Shown: positions 45,601 through 52,718 of the stretch, one piece after another
How the letters are laid out: each line of letters starts with the position of its first letter
How positions within the stretch are numbered: the stretch's first letter is position 1
From: Lachnospiraceae bacterium
GTDB lineage: Bacteria; Bacillota; Clostridia; Lachnospirales; Lachnospiraceae
Direction: 5' to 3'
DNA length: 64,000 nt
Assembly (NCBI GenBank): GCA_017450065.1
Contig: JAFSYI010000084.1
Location: forward strand, 16,395 to 80,394
Position numbers and translations under genes: made by a program
The notes under the pieces: model-generated
Databases searched by the model: none
What the model was told of the DNA's origin: nothing
The model's input: only the letters and a program-made list of their open reading frames with translations

Positions 45601-46940
45601 TACGCCGTAAGAATCATCTGGGAACCAAGCTTTATTGCTGTAACAACCGCATCCTCAATATCTTTAAATTCCCTTAATGCTGCCTCAACCTCGGCCGGTT
45701 CTATACGAAATCCACGTATCTTTATCTGCCTGTCAGCTCTTCCCATGAATTCAAGCAGACCGTCGCTCCTTCTAAATGCAAGATCACCTGTATGATACAG
45801 TCTTTCATATCCTGCTCTTTTTGAAAACGGATTGTCGGTAAAGGCCTTCATTGTTAGCTCCGGACTGTTTAAATAACCCGCGGCCACATGCAATCCGCTT
45901 ATACACAACTCTCCTACAGTATTATCGGGAACCTCATTACCATGCTCATCAAGGATATAAATCTCCACGTCACTGATAGGTCTGCCTAAGGGAACCTTCT
46001 CGGGATAACTCTCCTTTACCGGAAACATGGTCACAAAAAGCGTACACTCGGCAGGACCGTACCCGTTATGCAGAGTATATCCCTCCGGCGGATCTACAGA
46101 CGTAAGTGCCTCTCCACCCACTGTAAGGTGACGCAGCGAATGATTCTTAATACTTATCGCGAACTGTCTTCCAAGCTGCGTGGTCATTGTTACATGCGTT
46201 ATTACGTTGTCTTCAAAGAATGAATTTAATGCCAATAGATCTGTTCTGATATGATCCGGTATAATATATACTGCCGCTCCGGCAGTATACGGCAGAAGAA
46301 GTTCTGCAATGGCAAGATCGAAAACATAGCTCGGATGCTGCCCCATCCTGCAGTCCGCGTCCACTTCATAATAGTCCGCATACCACTTGGCAAATGAAAG
46401 TATATTTCCATGTGTGAGCATAATACCCTTGGGAACCCCGGTGGAGCCTGATGTATATAGAATAACAAAGAGATCCTGCTCCATTATATCCGGCCACCCA
46501 TACCCGTCTTCGTCCGGAAGACTTACAATATCTTCAACATACAGGAGCCTGCGGTTCTTTCCAGTTATGTCTTCGGACAGAAGATGCCCGTTTTCATGTG
46601 TGGTTATAATAAACCCGGTATCAGCGTTCTCTATCATAAAGTCGATACGCTCCACGGGATATGATGCATCAAGCGGCTGGTATGCCGCTCCCGACCTGAG
46701 TATACCGAGCGAAGCTATGGACATATACTCATTTCGCGGTACAAGAACAGAGACAACACTTCCCCTGCCTACCCCGCATTTATTAAGATATGCCGCCAAC
46801 TTACCCGTAATCCTGTCAAGTTCTCCGTAGGTATAACTTCTGCCGACATAATTAAGTGCCTCTTTATTTTCAAATCTATGTATTGACTCACGTATCAGGT
46901 CAAGTATTGAGTGTACTCCGTTTGACATCATAATACCCAT
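36630..46940 (-). CDS. Three-module nonribosomal peptide synthetase (A-T-C-A-T-E-C-A-T-TE)
   Basis: 3436 residues. Approximate layout by motif: A1 (YTSGSTGVPKG ~162; GYGPAECT ~292), T1 (IGGNSILIA ~540), C1 (HHIINDG ~720), A2 (YTSGTSGEPKG ~1222; TYGPTETT), T2 (LGGDSIKAI ~1611), E (HHYVIDEVSW ~1786; TVGWFTAVYPV), C2 (HHCILDGWS ~2257), A3 (YTSGTTGEPKG ~2729; DYGPTEAC), T3 (LGGSSIDVM ~3103), thioesterase (GYSQGG ~3246). All key motifs look intact. It begins with an adenylation domain, so no N-acylation starter; module 2 should give a D-residue; the thioesterase hydrolyses or cyclises. Predicted product: a tripeptide X1-(D)X2-X3. Specificity residues read by eye (A1 DLATLVGLF, A2 DQWSLVTVN, A3 DAQ?VADVN) match no code I know. 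No phosphopantetheinyl transferase or MbtH gene nearby. Confidence 0.95.
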   Translation of the reverse strand: MGIMMSNGVHSILDLIRESIHRFENKEALNYVGRSYTYGELDRITGKLAAYLNKCGVGRGSVVSVLVPRNEYMSIASLGILRSGAAYQPLDASYPVERIDFMIENADTGFIITTHENGHLLSEDITGKNRRLLYVEDIVSLPDEDGYGWPDIMEQDLFVILYTSGSTGVPKGIMLTHGNILSFAKWYADYYEVDADCRMGQHPSYVFDLAIAELLLPYTAGAAVYIIPDHIRTDLLALNSFFEDNVITHVTMTTQLGRQFAISIKNHSLRHLTVGGEALTSVDPPEGYTLHNGYGPAECTLFVTMFPVKESYPEKVPLGRPISDVEIYILDEHGNEVPDNTVGELCISGLHVAAGYLNSPELTMKAFTDNPFSKRAGYERLYHTGDLAFRRSDGLLEFMGRADRQIKIRGFRIEPAEVEAALREFKDIEDAVVTAIKLGSQMILTAYYISEDIIDEGRLSQFILLKKPSYMLPSFFIRVNSFPLNTNGKIDYDRLPKPSFENYKAAYEEPENETERKISGIYALLLNTERVGRNDDFMLIGGNSILIAGLIYSIEKELSVRLSVRDVMENPTVVALALKVEEKHKNTDILEYEPMSDSTLPEQEYYEISKAQERIYTAQALLADDDPTYLISAVINNEEPLDIVRIMEVLSDLFRIHESLRSSFQIIDGKFVQKIQEASYEWIDRAVESSRVVTEPIGFMLDKAPLFWWKYEGNRLIFYWHHIINDGVGASMFASEFVALYNGQEIDLPRLHQKEYAAWERRQTETKAYNKGRDAWRKLFVGYDDIQELQLPQDSIARSLYPGKAGHEYGIIEKELSGSIDVLCKNSGVTPYMFFIAVYFVLLYKYSGQRRFITGTVMDGRSDQYTERMQGMFACTVPVLTDIREGDTFSGLLRQVKERILDCHTFKHIAIEDIAADFMALGGYTRTSHDHLLFDYFFTMRDFGTSLSDINNRRAWVTFPADERPMYDITLETGKDEGCYNYFFEYDMKLFRSDSVSIMSRHYVNLIRECINKADRDIDTLSMTDAAERKELLRLAAGDECPYRQNTVIKRIEDHVVGCPDKTAVIFRNEVVSYETLWIRSGRIAEALVRSYVTDRTYVGRMNRGKNDEATTDLRVILLSDRCTGMIASILGILRSGAGYVPVSLEYPAERIVYLLKDCMPHAMVVCGYELPSFIKEEADKIGITVLTVSYDGDVRDDTVGKTNGTEELPQVSMDRIAYMIYTSGTSGEPKGVVVEHRQLSAMLDAYGKIYDLDKEDTVLQFANFVFDQSVWDIFHILTVGGTLCLIPKGLNNDPDALARYCEDNKVTVASLTPGYLRLLSSDNFKSLRLLDVGGEAPDRSLLLAWSRGRTVYNTYGPTETTVNASSYVFAREGVLSDETDLKGENVPIGRPAPGLNIYIMQGNELCGIGVPGELCIAGKQVARGYHNRPDLTAERFTDDPFTDGKLYRSGDLARMLPDGNIEFISRLDNQVKIRGFRIELEEVESAMRSIASVRNAVVIVKDSKGEKLLCGYYVPKDPEDPGLKRIRKELKNRIPEYMVPSVLVPLEELPLTINGKINRNLLPDPGDVIDRQTIMNDYCAPVTQEERDCCMSFEKVLGLKNVSVSDDFLSLGGDSIKAIRIVALLREKGYAINASSVLKSHSIKGMAAALKRNEQISYREYDTVRPTPVMRMFAAAHMPEPSYYNQSTVFLVKGKVDIHSLEWALNGLIYCHGMLRMYLKNDGNIGIRDAREAPVLTLKVYGNISSVEREKLMNDINSSMDLMSGKVMGAAVFEDGKKTYLFLSFHHYVIDEVSWDIITEDINTLYEQAVKKKLYSRGYEESLKLLPDSTVSFGEWSESLWKYGSNNAFRSEKEYWMSVHEELESSRYNISEWLDSYKRNGSDTEKGYGTVSRTVDKVTAHKLKTLAQLRYGAGPETVLMAVLCKSVFDSDGVEVLLLQMESHGRTDAGILPHTERTVGWFTAVYPVILHVHNLIDEQIIELKELMAGIPNSGIGYGLMFDDLTELGGLVFNYLGSEKVKHDSVIEWTDEYGGVEISPVNVDPETISVNIRDTGAGFKIECLYDKVFEAGRIERIVDNYVSMITTIVRSSSRNDRIYTPSDFCVGRILTMDEWRIITDIYSPQDIEMISPLTPLQQGMLYRYMIEPDSSAYFLQDRLTIKGEWDGSHFEKALQAVFVRFDVLRIQMLYSGLEQPVQIILKEDRIKPEIIYSKAVGFDEMVQEDLERGMNPSSEIMFRVTIPEKAIHDADMEVLITSHHCILDGWSFSILIDTFMNYYQMLMRGVSPEYLFDTAERESRLGCSFADFLRNRAGSHVYGKLETWNKYLEGIDEGTGIFYGKDNEGRSGVADFVSFTIDGQSKERIHRFAEKNRITTGCFFGCVWGILLGFENNTDDVVFGETVSGRENGPEGITSAVGMFINTVPVRIKWTADTKVHEVFRQRQEDYYTMQDALDVPLDRAGTDGIKASDLISTHYVYENFPETDNNDRYQYEMIHEEVDYPISVSVEEGSSFTVSIQYDKTRYDRRYIDLLVGRYMHIIDQITSDLEHKMGELARIPTDERRMMLGDMAGIKCESPNQTVLDMIRKTVMKNPDAKAVSGLDSELSYRELWILSARLAGRIGYGGERFIALFCDRGVGMIISMIAAFMSGGAYVPLDPDYPDERIKYIIKDCGAETILRYTDAETDGREELFTELGLRVIDVDVRANSHDEVDEELVLPSGLSGDRLAYMIYTSGTTGEPKGVEVGHSALAGMVISNIGYYGFFDMPVLQAANYVFDASLQEIFVTLGSGGTVCTIPRSVLGSAEDTAEFCRNKGVRILITTNALLQALDPAEFGDLKIVCAGGDAANAETFAIWSKYTQILVNDYGPTEACVNATVHTYETGDSRYIPIGTPYRGKRVYVMQGDELCGIGQKGEICIGGNGLARGYHNRDELNRQKFTDNPYEDGQIYHSGDIGVYGLDKELRFLGREDDQIKIRGFRIETGEIENCIRKYEPVKEVAVINRKDGDREPYLVAYITSEEELDLRQLKNRLLKRLPAYMVPSVIERVDELPLTINGKLDIKALPTPKEMSGFSAPVGFFEQLVAGLFRKILRIERIGRNDSFFELGGSSIDVMKLVSGLHRYHIRVSDVAGYPTPALLGERMLNNWNGSERNNNGMMLLRDGRIDRPSIFCVPPSGGMSLCYIPFVEDISTEGRIFALTDDKYNRFGTMSLDELTGYDPYSENLWVDTVRKYTDSVVTEFKDGDILVGYSQGGNVAHMIAGILEKQGYTVGQIIMLESVPYRDEGGVYDKDKERSERLRTAVAIFTGSNVDDNSEDHMEEIQDVTYLRNRLKALMGEESSDTLLHSLYETYLVYSANVCNELHTEGRVMAKIDSILLASDSGDDAVLYTLSGDNPWASYTYTMGRTFIISCDYDEHLVFLSKYRSVISEIVKKLIMK

Positions 46941-46962
46941 TCGCTGCTTAGCCTTTCTATCA

Positions 46963-48123
46963 TTACCGGTATATGTAATCTGCTATCTGAAGCTTCTCGA
47001 ACGGTATTTCGTACCCTATTCGTAGTGCAGTAGTATAATTGACACCTATTCTCGGCGTAACCTCACAAACCATATCGAGCTGATCGAAGGGGACCTCCTC
47101 CTCCGCATATCTTCTAAGCTGCTTAACAACATGATAAGCCGATTCGGCGCAGTCGGTAAGAGTAACACCAAACAATACTCCGTTCTTTACCGGAATAAGC
47201 TCGTCCTGTGCCAATGTTTTTATACCTGCAGGAATAACCGAATCATCCAGAAGTTCCTGCATTTTAGTATCATATTCAATGGAAGCCACCGTCACAAACA
47301 GACAGTCTATCCCTTCATTTACCAGTTTTCTGTATGCATTCTTCAGTACTTCATAGTATCTGTCATAATCATCATCGCTTACAGGTTCATTTACGTATTC
47401 ATAAACCACTTCAAATCCATATTCCCTTGATTTTTCTTCAACCACATCAATAGCCGAATAGATATATGCATCCTCAGAATCCTCATATACGACTCCCAGC
47501 TTTTTAAAACCAATAAATTTATATCCTGCATCAAGCTGTCTTTTGTAAGTATCTTTATCCAACAGAGCATATGAATTATCAGTATATCTTTCGGTCTCAC
47601 TTTTTACCATATGTGAAGCTATCGGATCCCCCGAAAACATGTTCATGAACTTATTTTTGTGCTCATTCTCCGAAAAATAAACGCCGGAGGCTGTTCCCAT
47701 CGAAAGCATGACATCAACGTCATCCCTGTTCACCATCTCGGGATATTCATCCTCATCCATTTCATCGAGATTGAAAAAAGCCTCTCTTACAAATCTGTAT
47801 CGGGCACCTTCCTTATTTGCATCACAAATATCATTCCAAAGTATCAGGGTATCTCCGTTTCTAAAATTTTCTTCGAAATTGGCATCTTTATATTTCTCCG
47901 CAAGGGATGCATCGATACTTCCCTCTTCTATAAGCTCAATAGCTATATCAAGCAACAGCTGTGTAAAGAAACCGTATTCCTCACTCTCCGAATATCCCAA
48001 ACGTATGACATTACCGGTTCCCGCAGTCTGTTCCAAAGCATAAGCCCTGTATCCTGATGTTGTTGACACACTAAGTATAGAAACAAATAGGATAAACACA
48101 ATAAGCGTTCTTCGTCTGTTCAT
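46963..48123 (-). CDS. Secreted type 1 periplasmic-binding-like protein
   Basis: 386 residues with an N-terminal signal segment (LIVFILFVSILSVSTTSGYR) and no lipobox. The rest resembles the TrpX-like ABC substrate-binding fold: FKKLGVVYEDSEDAYIYSAI, VNEGIDCLFVTVASIEYDTK, KNGVLFGVTLTDCAESAYHV. No matching ABC permease or ATPase is adjacent. It overlaps the sensor-MFS gene by 4 bases (ATGA) and precedes the NRPS by 22 bases, so the three are translationally linked. Likely an extracellular ligand sensor or a product-binding protein; ligand unknown. Confidence 0.75.
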   Translation of the reverse strand: MNRRRTLIVFILFVSILSVSTTSGYRAYALEQTAGTGNVIRLGYSESEEYGFFTQLLLDIAIELIEEGSIDASLAEKYKDANFEENFRNGDTLILWNDICDANKEGARYRFVREAFFNLDEMDEDEYPEMVNRDDVDVMLSMGTASGVYFSENEHKNKFMNMFSGDPIASHMVKSETERYTDNSYALLDKDTYKRQLDAGYKFIGFKKLGVVYEDSEDAYIYSAIDVVEEKSREYGFEVVYEYVNEPVSDDDYDRYYEVLKNAYRKLVNEGIDCLFVTVASIEYDTKMQELLDDSVIPAGIKTLAQDELIPVKNGVLFGVTLTDCAESAYHVVKQLRRYAEEEVPFDQLDMVCEVTPRIGVNYTTALRIGYEIPFEKLQIADYIYR

Positions 48124-50351
48124 TTTCCCACCTTCTTTCTCAGTTTCTTATACCTGCCCGAATAATACAGCACAGATATTCCGTAAACCACCGTACCTAT
48201 TGCAAGCGCCTGTACTATTACCCCGGTAGCCCGTGCGGCTCCTCCCGAAAGCCTGGAAGTAATCGCAACGGGACCGATAACCATGGCAATCTTGCCAAAT
48301 ACCATTTGTATGAGGGTACTCTGTTCTGTTACCGTACCGGGTACATGATCCAGAGCCGAATCTATGACAACCATCCCAAAGCAATCCCAGATACTTGTCA
48401 GAACAAGCGCCAGTATGGCAGCCCAGATACTTGATGTCCATACAAACAGACCGATGCTGACCGTCTGCATAACCATGTACATAAGCATTGACTGCCTTGT
48501 ACTTATATTCTTTATTACCCAGTCGGATATAGGATCGGTAAGATATGCGATTATCATGAAATTGATCATCAGGAATCCGGATACCATTGAATTGGAGAAT
48601 CTCATTTCATCTCCGAACAAGGGAAACGTATATTCAACGAACAGAGACGCCATATACAGGGGAATTACCGCAAAAAACATAAATATCCTGACCTGTGGAA
48701 ATCTCAGCTCTCTCATGGCTATCCTGAACGAAAGATTCTTCTTTTTTTCCTGTTTCTCCGGGAAACCGGCAAAATAGATCAGGAACACGCAGAGAATCCC
48801 GATGAAAGCCCCCACCATAAATACTGCAGGATATGTCGTAGCATCCGCGATCAGACCTCCTATTACCACACCACAGCTAACTCCCAGATTTATCGCAGCC
48901 ATATATTCAACAAGCAGTCTTGTATGCATTGCCTTGTCTTCCTGGGATGCCGCAAAAAGCCTGACTGCATTTATTATTATACCGTCACAGAATCCGAATA
49001 TGAACCTTGCAAAAATAAGAACGGCAAGATTGGGAGCAGTTGCACACAGTATATATCCGACAACACCGGATACTATACCAGCCGTCAGCGTTTTCTTCAT
49101 ACCGAATCTGTTTATGAGAGCCCCACATCCGAAAAGACCGATCAGCACCGAAACCGAATACATTGTATTGGGCATTCCTCCGAGAAAAGACAGGGATTCC
49201 GGCAGCTTGCTGGCATCAAACATCTTATTACTGAACACAGAGAAGAATCCGCTATCCAGGGCAAAAGCAATTCCCTCAACAAAAATGAACAGTCGAAAGC
49301 CCGGGATATACACCTTGTTATCCGCACGACTATCCTTGTATTCTATGTGGTTTGTCAGGAATTTAATTGCCTCCATACTCATAAATATGGTTATAAGTAT
49401 AAGTATCAGAACATCGAGCGCATTGTTAACACGTTTCCTGTTTATCAGATCCAGGCTGTAGAAGCAGTTTATCTCTATAGGATCACTTTCTCCGTCTACT
49501 TCCATACTCTGCGTACTCATAGCCTCTGAGCTTACATCATTACCCGTCACATACCTTATTTCCTGTATTTCGGGAATATCAGCCGCAATATCTGTCATAT
49601 ACTCTTCAATTCCCGTAATCTCATCAAATGCCACGCCTTTGGCAATGACCTCATTTATATCATTTTGAATGGAAAATGCCGTCATTACTGCAATCTTATC
49701 CATCGATTCACTGAAGGCCTCATCAACCCTCTGCATCGACAGTCCACCGAGTGCTAACTGCGAAAGTACAAGTATGATTATAGAGGATACCCGCATTCTC
49801 TTAACGCTTATTTCTTCTCCGCCTTTAATATAGCAGACAGCAAACGCCGCCAGTACCACACCCAGCATAATATATGTACTTATCCTGAATATATAGCTCA
49901 TGTAAGCTTTTGTCGCTACATCCACCACGCCCTTGTCAAGCTTTAATATTATCTCTCCGGCATCAAATCCGACAAAGGCATAAATACCGTCCTGTTCAAT
50001 TATATACTCCTCATCAGGATTGGTACGGCGCACGTTTTTGGAAATATCACCGACCATCTCAATGCTGTTCCCTTCGCTGTCTCTGATCTCTACACCATTG
50101 ATATCGTACGACAGCCTGTTTATACCCTCAAGAACTTCCTTTAGTCCATAGAATTTGTCTATAGGCTTGCCAAAGCTTAATGAGTAATTCAGTTTTTTTA
50201 CGGCACTTGTTGTATTAAGTACTCCTGCATGAACGACCGTGTCCGCCTGAAGCTTACGGTAAGACATGGTTGTAAGCGCAGCCGAAAAAGACGTCATTAT
50301 TATTCCCAAAAGTATTATTGTAAGTACTACTCGCTCTTTTTTTATCTTCAT
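48120..50351 (-). CDS. MFS transporter fused to an N-terminal extracellular sensor module
   Basis: 743 residues from the ATG at 50351 (an earlier in-frame ATG at 50390 is possible; the ribosome site is weak for both). Residues about 8-30 are a membrane helix, followed by an extracellular domain (about 31-150), two helices near 155-215, a second extracellular stretch to about 310, and then a 12-helix MFS domain (about 340-740) with GMPNTMYSVSVLIGLFGCGA and FARFIFGFCDGIIINAVRLF. Normal MFS proteins are about 400 residues, so the front half is an addition resembling the input part of chemoreceptors or sensor phosphatases. Possible role: exporter of the NRPS product with built-in sensing. Inference only. 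Confidence 0.78.
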   Translation of the reverse strand: MKIKKERVVLTIILLGIIMTSFSAALTTMSYRKLQADTVVHAGVLNTTSAVKKLNYSLSFGKPIDKFYGLKEVLEGINRLSYDINGVEIRDSEGNSIEMVGDISKNVRRTNPDEEYIIEQDGIYAFVGFDAGEIILKLDKGVVDVATKAYMSYIFRISTYIMLGVVLAAFAVCYIKGGEEISVKRMRVSSIIILVLSQLALGGLSMQRVDEAFSESMDKIAVMTAFSIQNDINEVIAKGVAFDEITGIEEYMTDIAADIPEIQEIRYVTGNDVSSEAMSTQSMEVDGESDPIEINCFYSLDLINRKRVNNALDVLILILITIFMSMEAIKFLTNHIEYKDSRADNKVYIPGFRLFIFVEGIAFALDSGFFSVFSNKMFDASKLPESLSFLGGMPNTMYSVSVLIGLFGCGALINRFGMKKTLTAGIVSGVVGYILCATAPNLAVLIFARFIFGFCDGIIINAVRLFAASQEDKAMHTRLLVEYMAAINLGVSCGVVIGGLIADATTYPAVFMVGAFIGILCVFLIYFAGFPEKQEKKKNLSFRIAMRELRFPQVRIFMFFAVIPLYMASLFVEYTFPLFGDEMRFSNSMVSGFLMINFMIIAYLTDPISDWVIKNISTRQSMLMYMVMQTVSIGLFVWTSSIWAAILALVLTSIWDCFGMVVIDSALDHVPGTVTEQSTLIQMVFGKIAMVIGPVAITSRLSGGAARATGVIVQALAIGTVVYGISVLYYSGRYKKLRKKVGK

Positions 50352-50470
50352 CGGATCAGATTCTACCCCCAAATTTATAGTCATCGTCAATTATAATATG
50401 TTTTGTGACATATGTCTTTGCGAATTTGTGAATTTGCGAAAAGAATGCGTAACATATAATAACCCTGCAT

Positions 50471-52606
50471 TCATGTCAGACTCTTTATCCTGACTGCAAG
50501 CATCGTAAGATCGTCAAACTGCGGCGCATCCTTAACAAAAGCATCCACATTCTTCCTCACATGGCCGATCAAGGACTCGGGATCATCTTTGTTATATCTC
50601 CTGAGCACTCTCTCCAGCCTGTCGGTCGTGTACAGCTGATTTGATTTATTGGTCGCCTCGGGAACCCCGTCAGTATACAGGAAGATCATATCATTAACCG
50701 TAAGCCTCACTTCGTTTACGGTATATACCGTATTCTCCATGGCTGCGAGCGGCAGCTTCTTCCTGGAAGGCATGATCATTTCAACGTTTCCATCGTCATG
50801 GATTATATACGGATTCTCATGACCTGCGTCAACATAGGTCATCCTGCCGAGCTCCAGATCGATCACACCCAGCCATGCCGTGACAAACATCTCCTGGCTG
50901 TTTCCCTCGCACAGTCTTTCATTGGCATTTCCAAACACTTCACCGGCGCTCATCCCGGTCATCGCAAGGTTTTTGATAAGAGTTTTGGCAACCACCATAA
51001 AGAGTGCGGCCGGAACACCCTTCCCCGATACATCTGCCATTACTATCGCAAGATGATTCTCATCAACAAAGAAGAAATCATAGAAATCGCCTCCAACCTC
51101 CCTGGCCGGCGTCATTTTTGCATATATTTCGAATTCCTTCCTGTCCGGGAACGGCGGGAATTCGGAAGGAAGCATTGATGCCTGGATACCGGCGGCCACT
51201 GACAGCTCAGCTCCTATCCTTTCCTTTTCAGCCGTTATTTCCGTTATATCCTTGATATACTGCTTCATCCTTTCGGTCATTGAACCAAAGGATTCAGCCA
51301 GCGTCTGTATTTCGTCATGAGTATCCGTATCCCATGTGAAGTCCAGATTGTCACCGTTTATATCCCTTACACTGTCGGTCAGCTTAATGACCGGAGCCGC
51401 AAGTCTGTCTGCAAGCCGCACCGATAATACCGCCGCTCCGATGCCGAGCACGATTATAAGAACAAGCAGAAGTCCAAGCGATGACAATATTGCCGTACCG
51501 ACCATTTTATTCTGCTGTTCCTTGCTTATGCTCACCTCAGCCAGCAGCTCCTTTGAAGGACTTGTCACTTCCTCCCTCGGAAGCACCGCAAGATATGACC
51601 AGCCTACCGAACTCATAGGTGCGCACGCAGCATAATACTCCTTCCCGTCAAGCTCGATGGTACGTACATCCGATTTACCCTCGAGCGCTTCTTTTATAAA
51701 GGCCGCCACTCCTCCGTCGGAACTCTTTCTTAAATCTCTTTTATTATCCTCATTTACAGCCAGTTCACCGTCCGGAGCTCCGGAAAACAGAACCTGTCCT
51801 TCATCATTTATAACGCAGGCAAACCCGTTCTTCCCCACGCGGAAACCGTTAACATTAGACCGTATTGTATCAAGGTGCAGGCCCGCTCCCGCAACGCCCC
51901 TCAGAACACCGTTGGCATACACCGGCACTCCGCAGGTTATGACCGGTGCCCCGGTATCACTGTCATCTATAATACCGGTGAAAGAAGGGATACCCGTCTC
52001 TACCGCTTTCCTGTACCAGGGTCTGTCGCTTGCCTCAAACGACAGCGGTTCACCGTTCTTCGGAATATTGTAGTCTGACGCTTTCTCAGCACATATGAAT
52101 ATACCGCTGGTTGATGCGAAATAATCGGCGGACATTGACAGATTAGTCTCATTTACAGCCTTAAGCACACCCTGCATATTTGCAAGAAGAGCCAGCTCCT
52201 CTACGATCTCAGGGGATTCGTGATCTGTTCCGTTCCCAAAAGCGGCATATGCCACCAGCTTACCCACTTCCGGCTCACCATAGTCATAAAACTGTGCATC
52301 ACCGTACCTTTCAGGATTCAGATATATGTCTCTTGCCGAATTGGCTATAATGGACACAGACTCAATAAAATCTGCGAATTCATCATTCGCTGTTGCCGCT
52401 CTTCCCGCAGAAGTCTTTGCAAGTATTTCCCTGGCAAGCTTATCCATGGCCTCCTTTGACATTCCGTCTATTCTCTGCCCCGTCTCTTTGTTTGCATCGA
52501 TTATCTTTCTCTGCATGAACAAGGTCTGCATAAGAGTAAGAAGGCTTATGAATATCAATATACCCATAACCAATATGATTATTACCCTGAATATCTTTTT
52601 ACGCAT
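50471..52606 (-). CDS. Membrane PP2C/SpoIIE-type Ser phosphatase with double Cache sensor and HAMP
   Basis: 711 residues: membrane helix about 8-28, extracellular dCache-type domain about 35-370 (SFEASDRPWYRKAVETGIPS, ITCGVPVYANGVLRGVAGAG), second helix about 380-402, HAMP about 405-455, linker (EKERIGAELSVAAGIQASML), PP2C domain about 470-710 with EVGGDFYDFFFVDENHLAIV, ADVSGKGVPAALFM and APQFDDLTMLAV. The linker and catalytic domain are close to those of the phosphatase at 34759. Cache domains of this type bind amino acids or small metabolites. First gene of the NRPS-side operon. Confidence 0.92.
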   Translation of the reverse strand: MRKKIFRVIIILVMGILIFISLLTLMQTLFMQRKIIDANKETGQRIDGMSKEAMDKLAREILAKTSAGRAATANDEFADFIESVSIIANSARDIYLNPERYGDAQFYDYGEPEVGKLVAYAAFGNGTDHESPEIVEELALLANMQGVLKAVNETNLSMSADYFASTSGIFICAEKASDYNIPKNGEPLSFEASDRPWYRKAVETGIPSFTGIIDDSDTGAPVITCGVPVYANGVLRGVAGAGLHLDTIRSNVNGFRVGKNGFACVINDEGQVLFSGAPDGELAVNEDNKRDLRKSSDGGVAAFIKEALEGKSDVRTIELDGKEYYAACAPMSSVGWSYLAVLPREEVTSPSKELLAEVSISKEQQNKMVGTAILSSLGLLLVLIIVLGIGAAVLSVRLADRLAAPVIKLTDSVRDINGDNLDFTWDTDTHDEIQTLAESFGSMTERMKQYIKDITEITAEKERIGAELSVAAGIQASMLPSEFPPFPDRKEFEIYAKMTPAREVGGDFYDFFFVDENHLAIVMADVSGKGVPAALFMVVAKTLIKNLAMTGMSAGEVFGNANERLCEGNSQEMFVTAWLGVIDLELGRMTYVDAGHENPYIIHDDGNVEMIMPSRKKLPLAAMENTVYTVNEVRLTVNDMIFLYTDGVPEATNKSNQLYTTDRLERVLRRYNKDDPESLIGHVRKNVDAFVKDAPQFDDLTMLAVRIKSLT

Positions 52607-52718
52607 CTGTCCCCGTCTGACTCCCTGTTTAACGCTTCTGTTTTATCAGTTCCTTTTCTGTCTGTCCCCGGTTTATCTGTCAGTGTTCTATTCCCGGTTT
52701 ATCTGCTTCCGTTCTCTT

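Noticed and set aside
36630-46940. Lipopeptide synthetase with a starter condensation domain
   Set aside because: The protein begins with an adenylation domain; the first condensation domain lies after the first carrier domain.
50391-50470. Palindrome GACATATGTC and repeated CAAATTCxC before the sensor-MFS gene as promoter/operator
   Set aside because: No convincing -35/-10 pair with correct spacing could be placed, and the palindrome is short.
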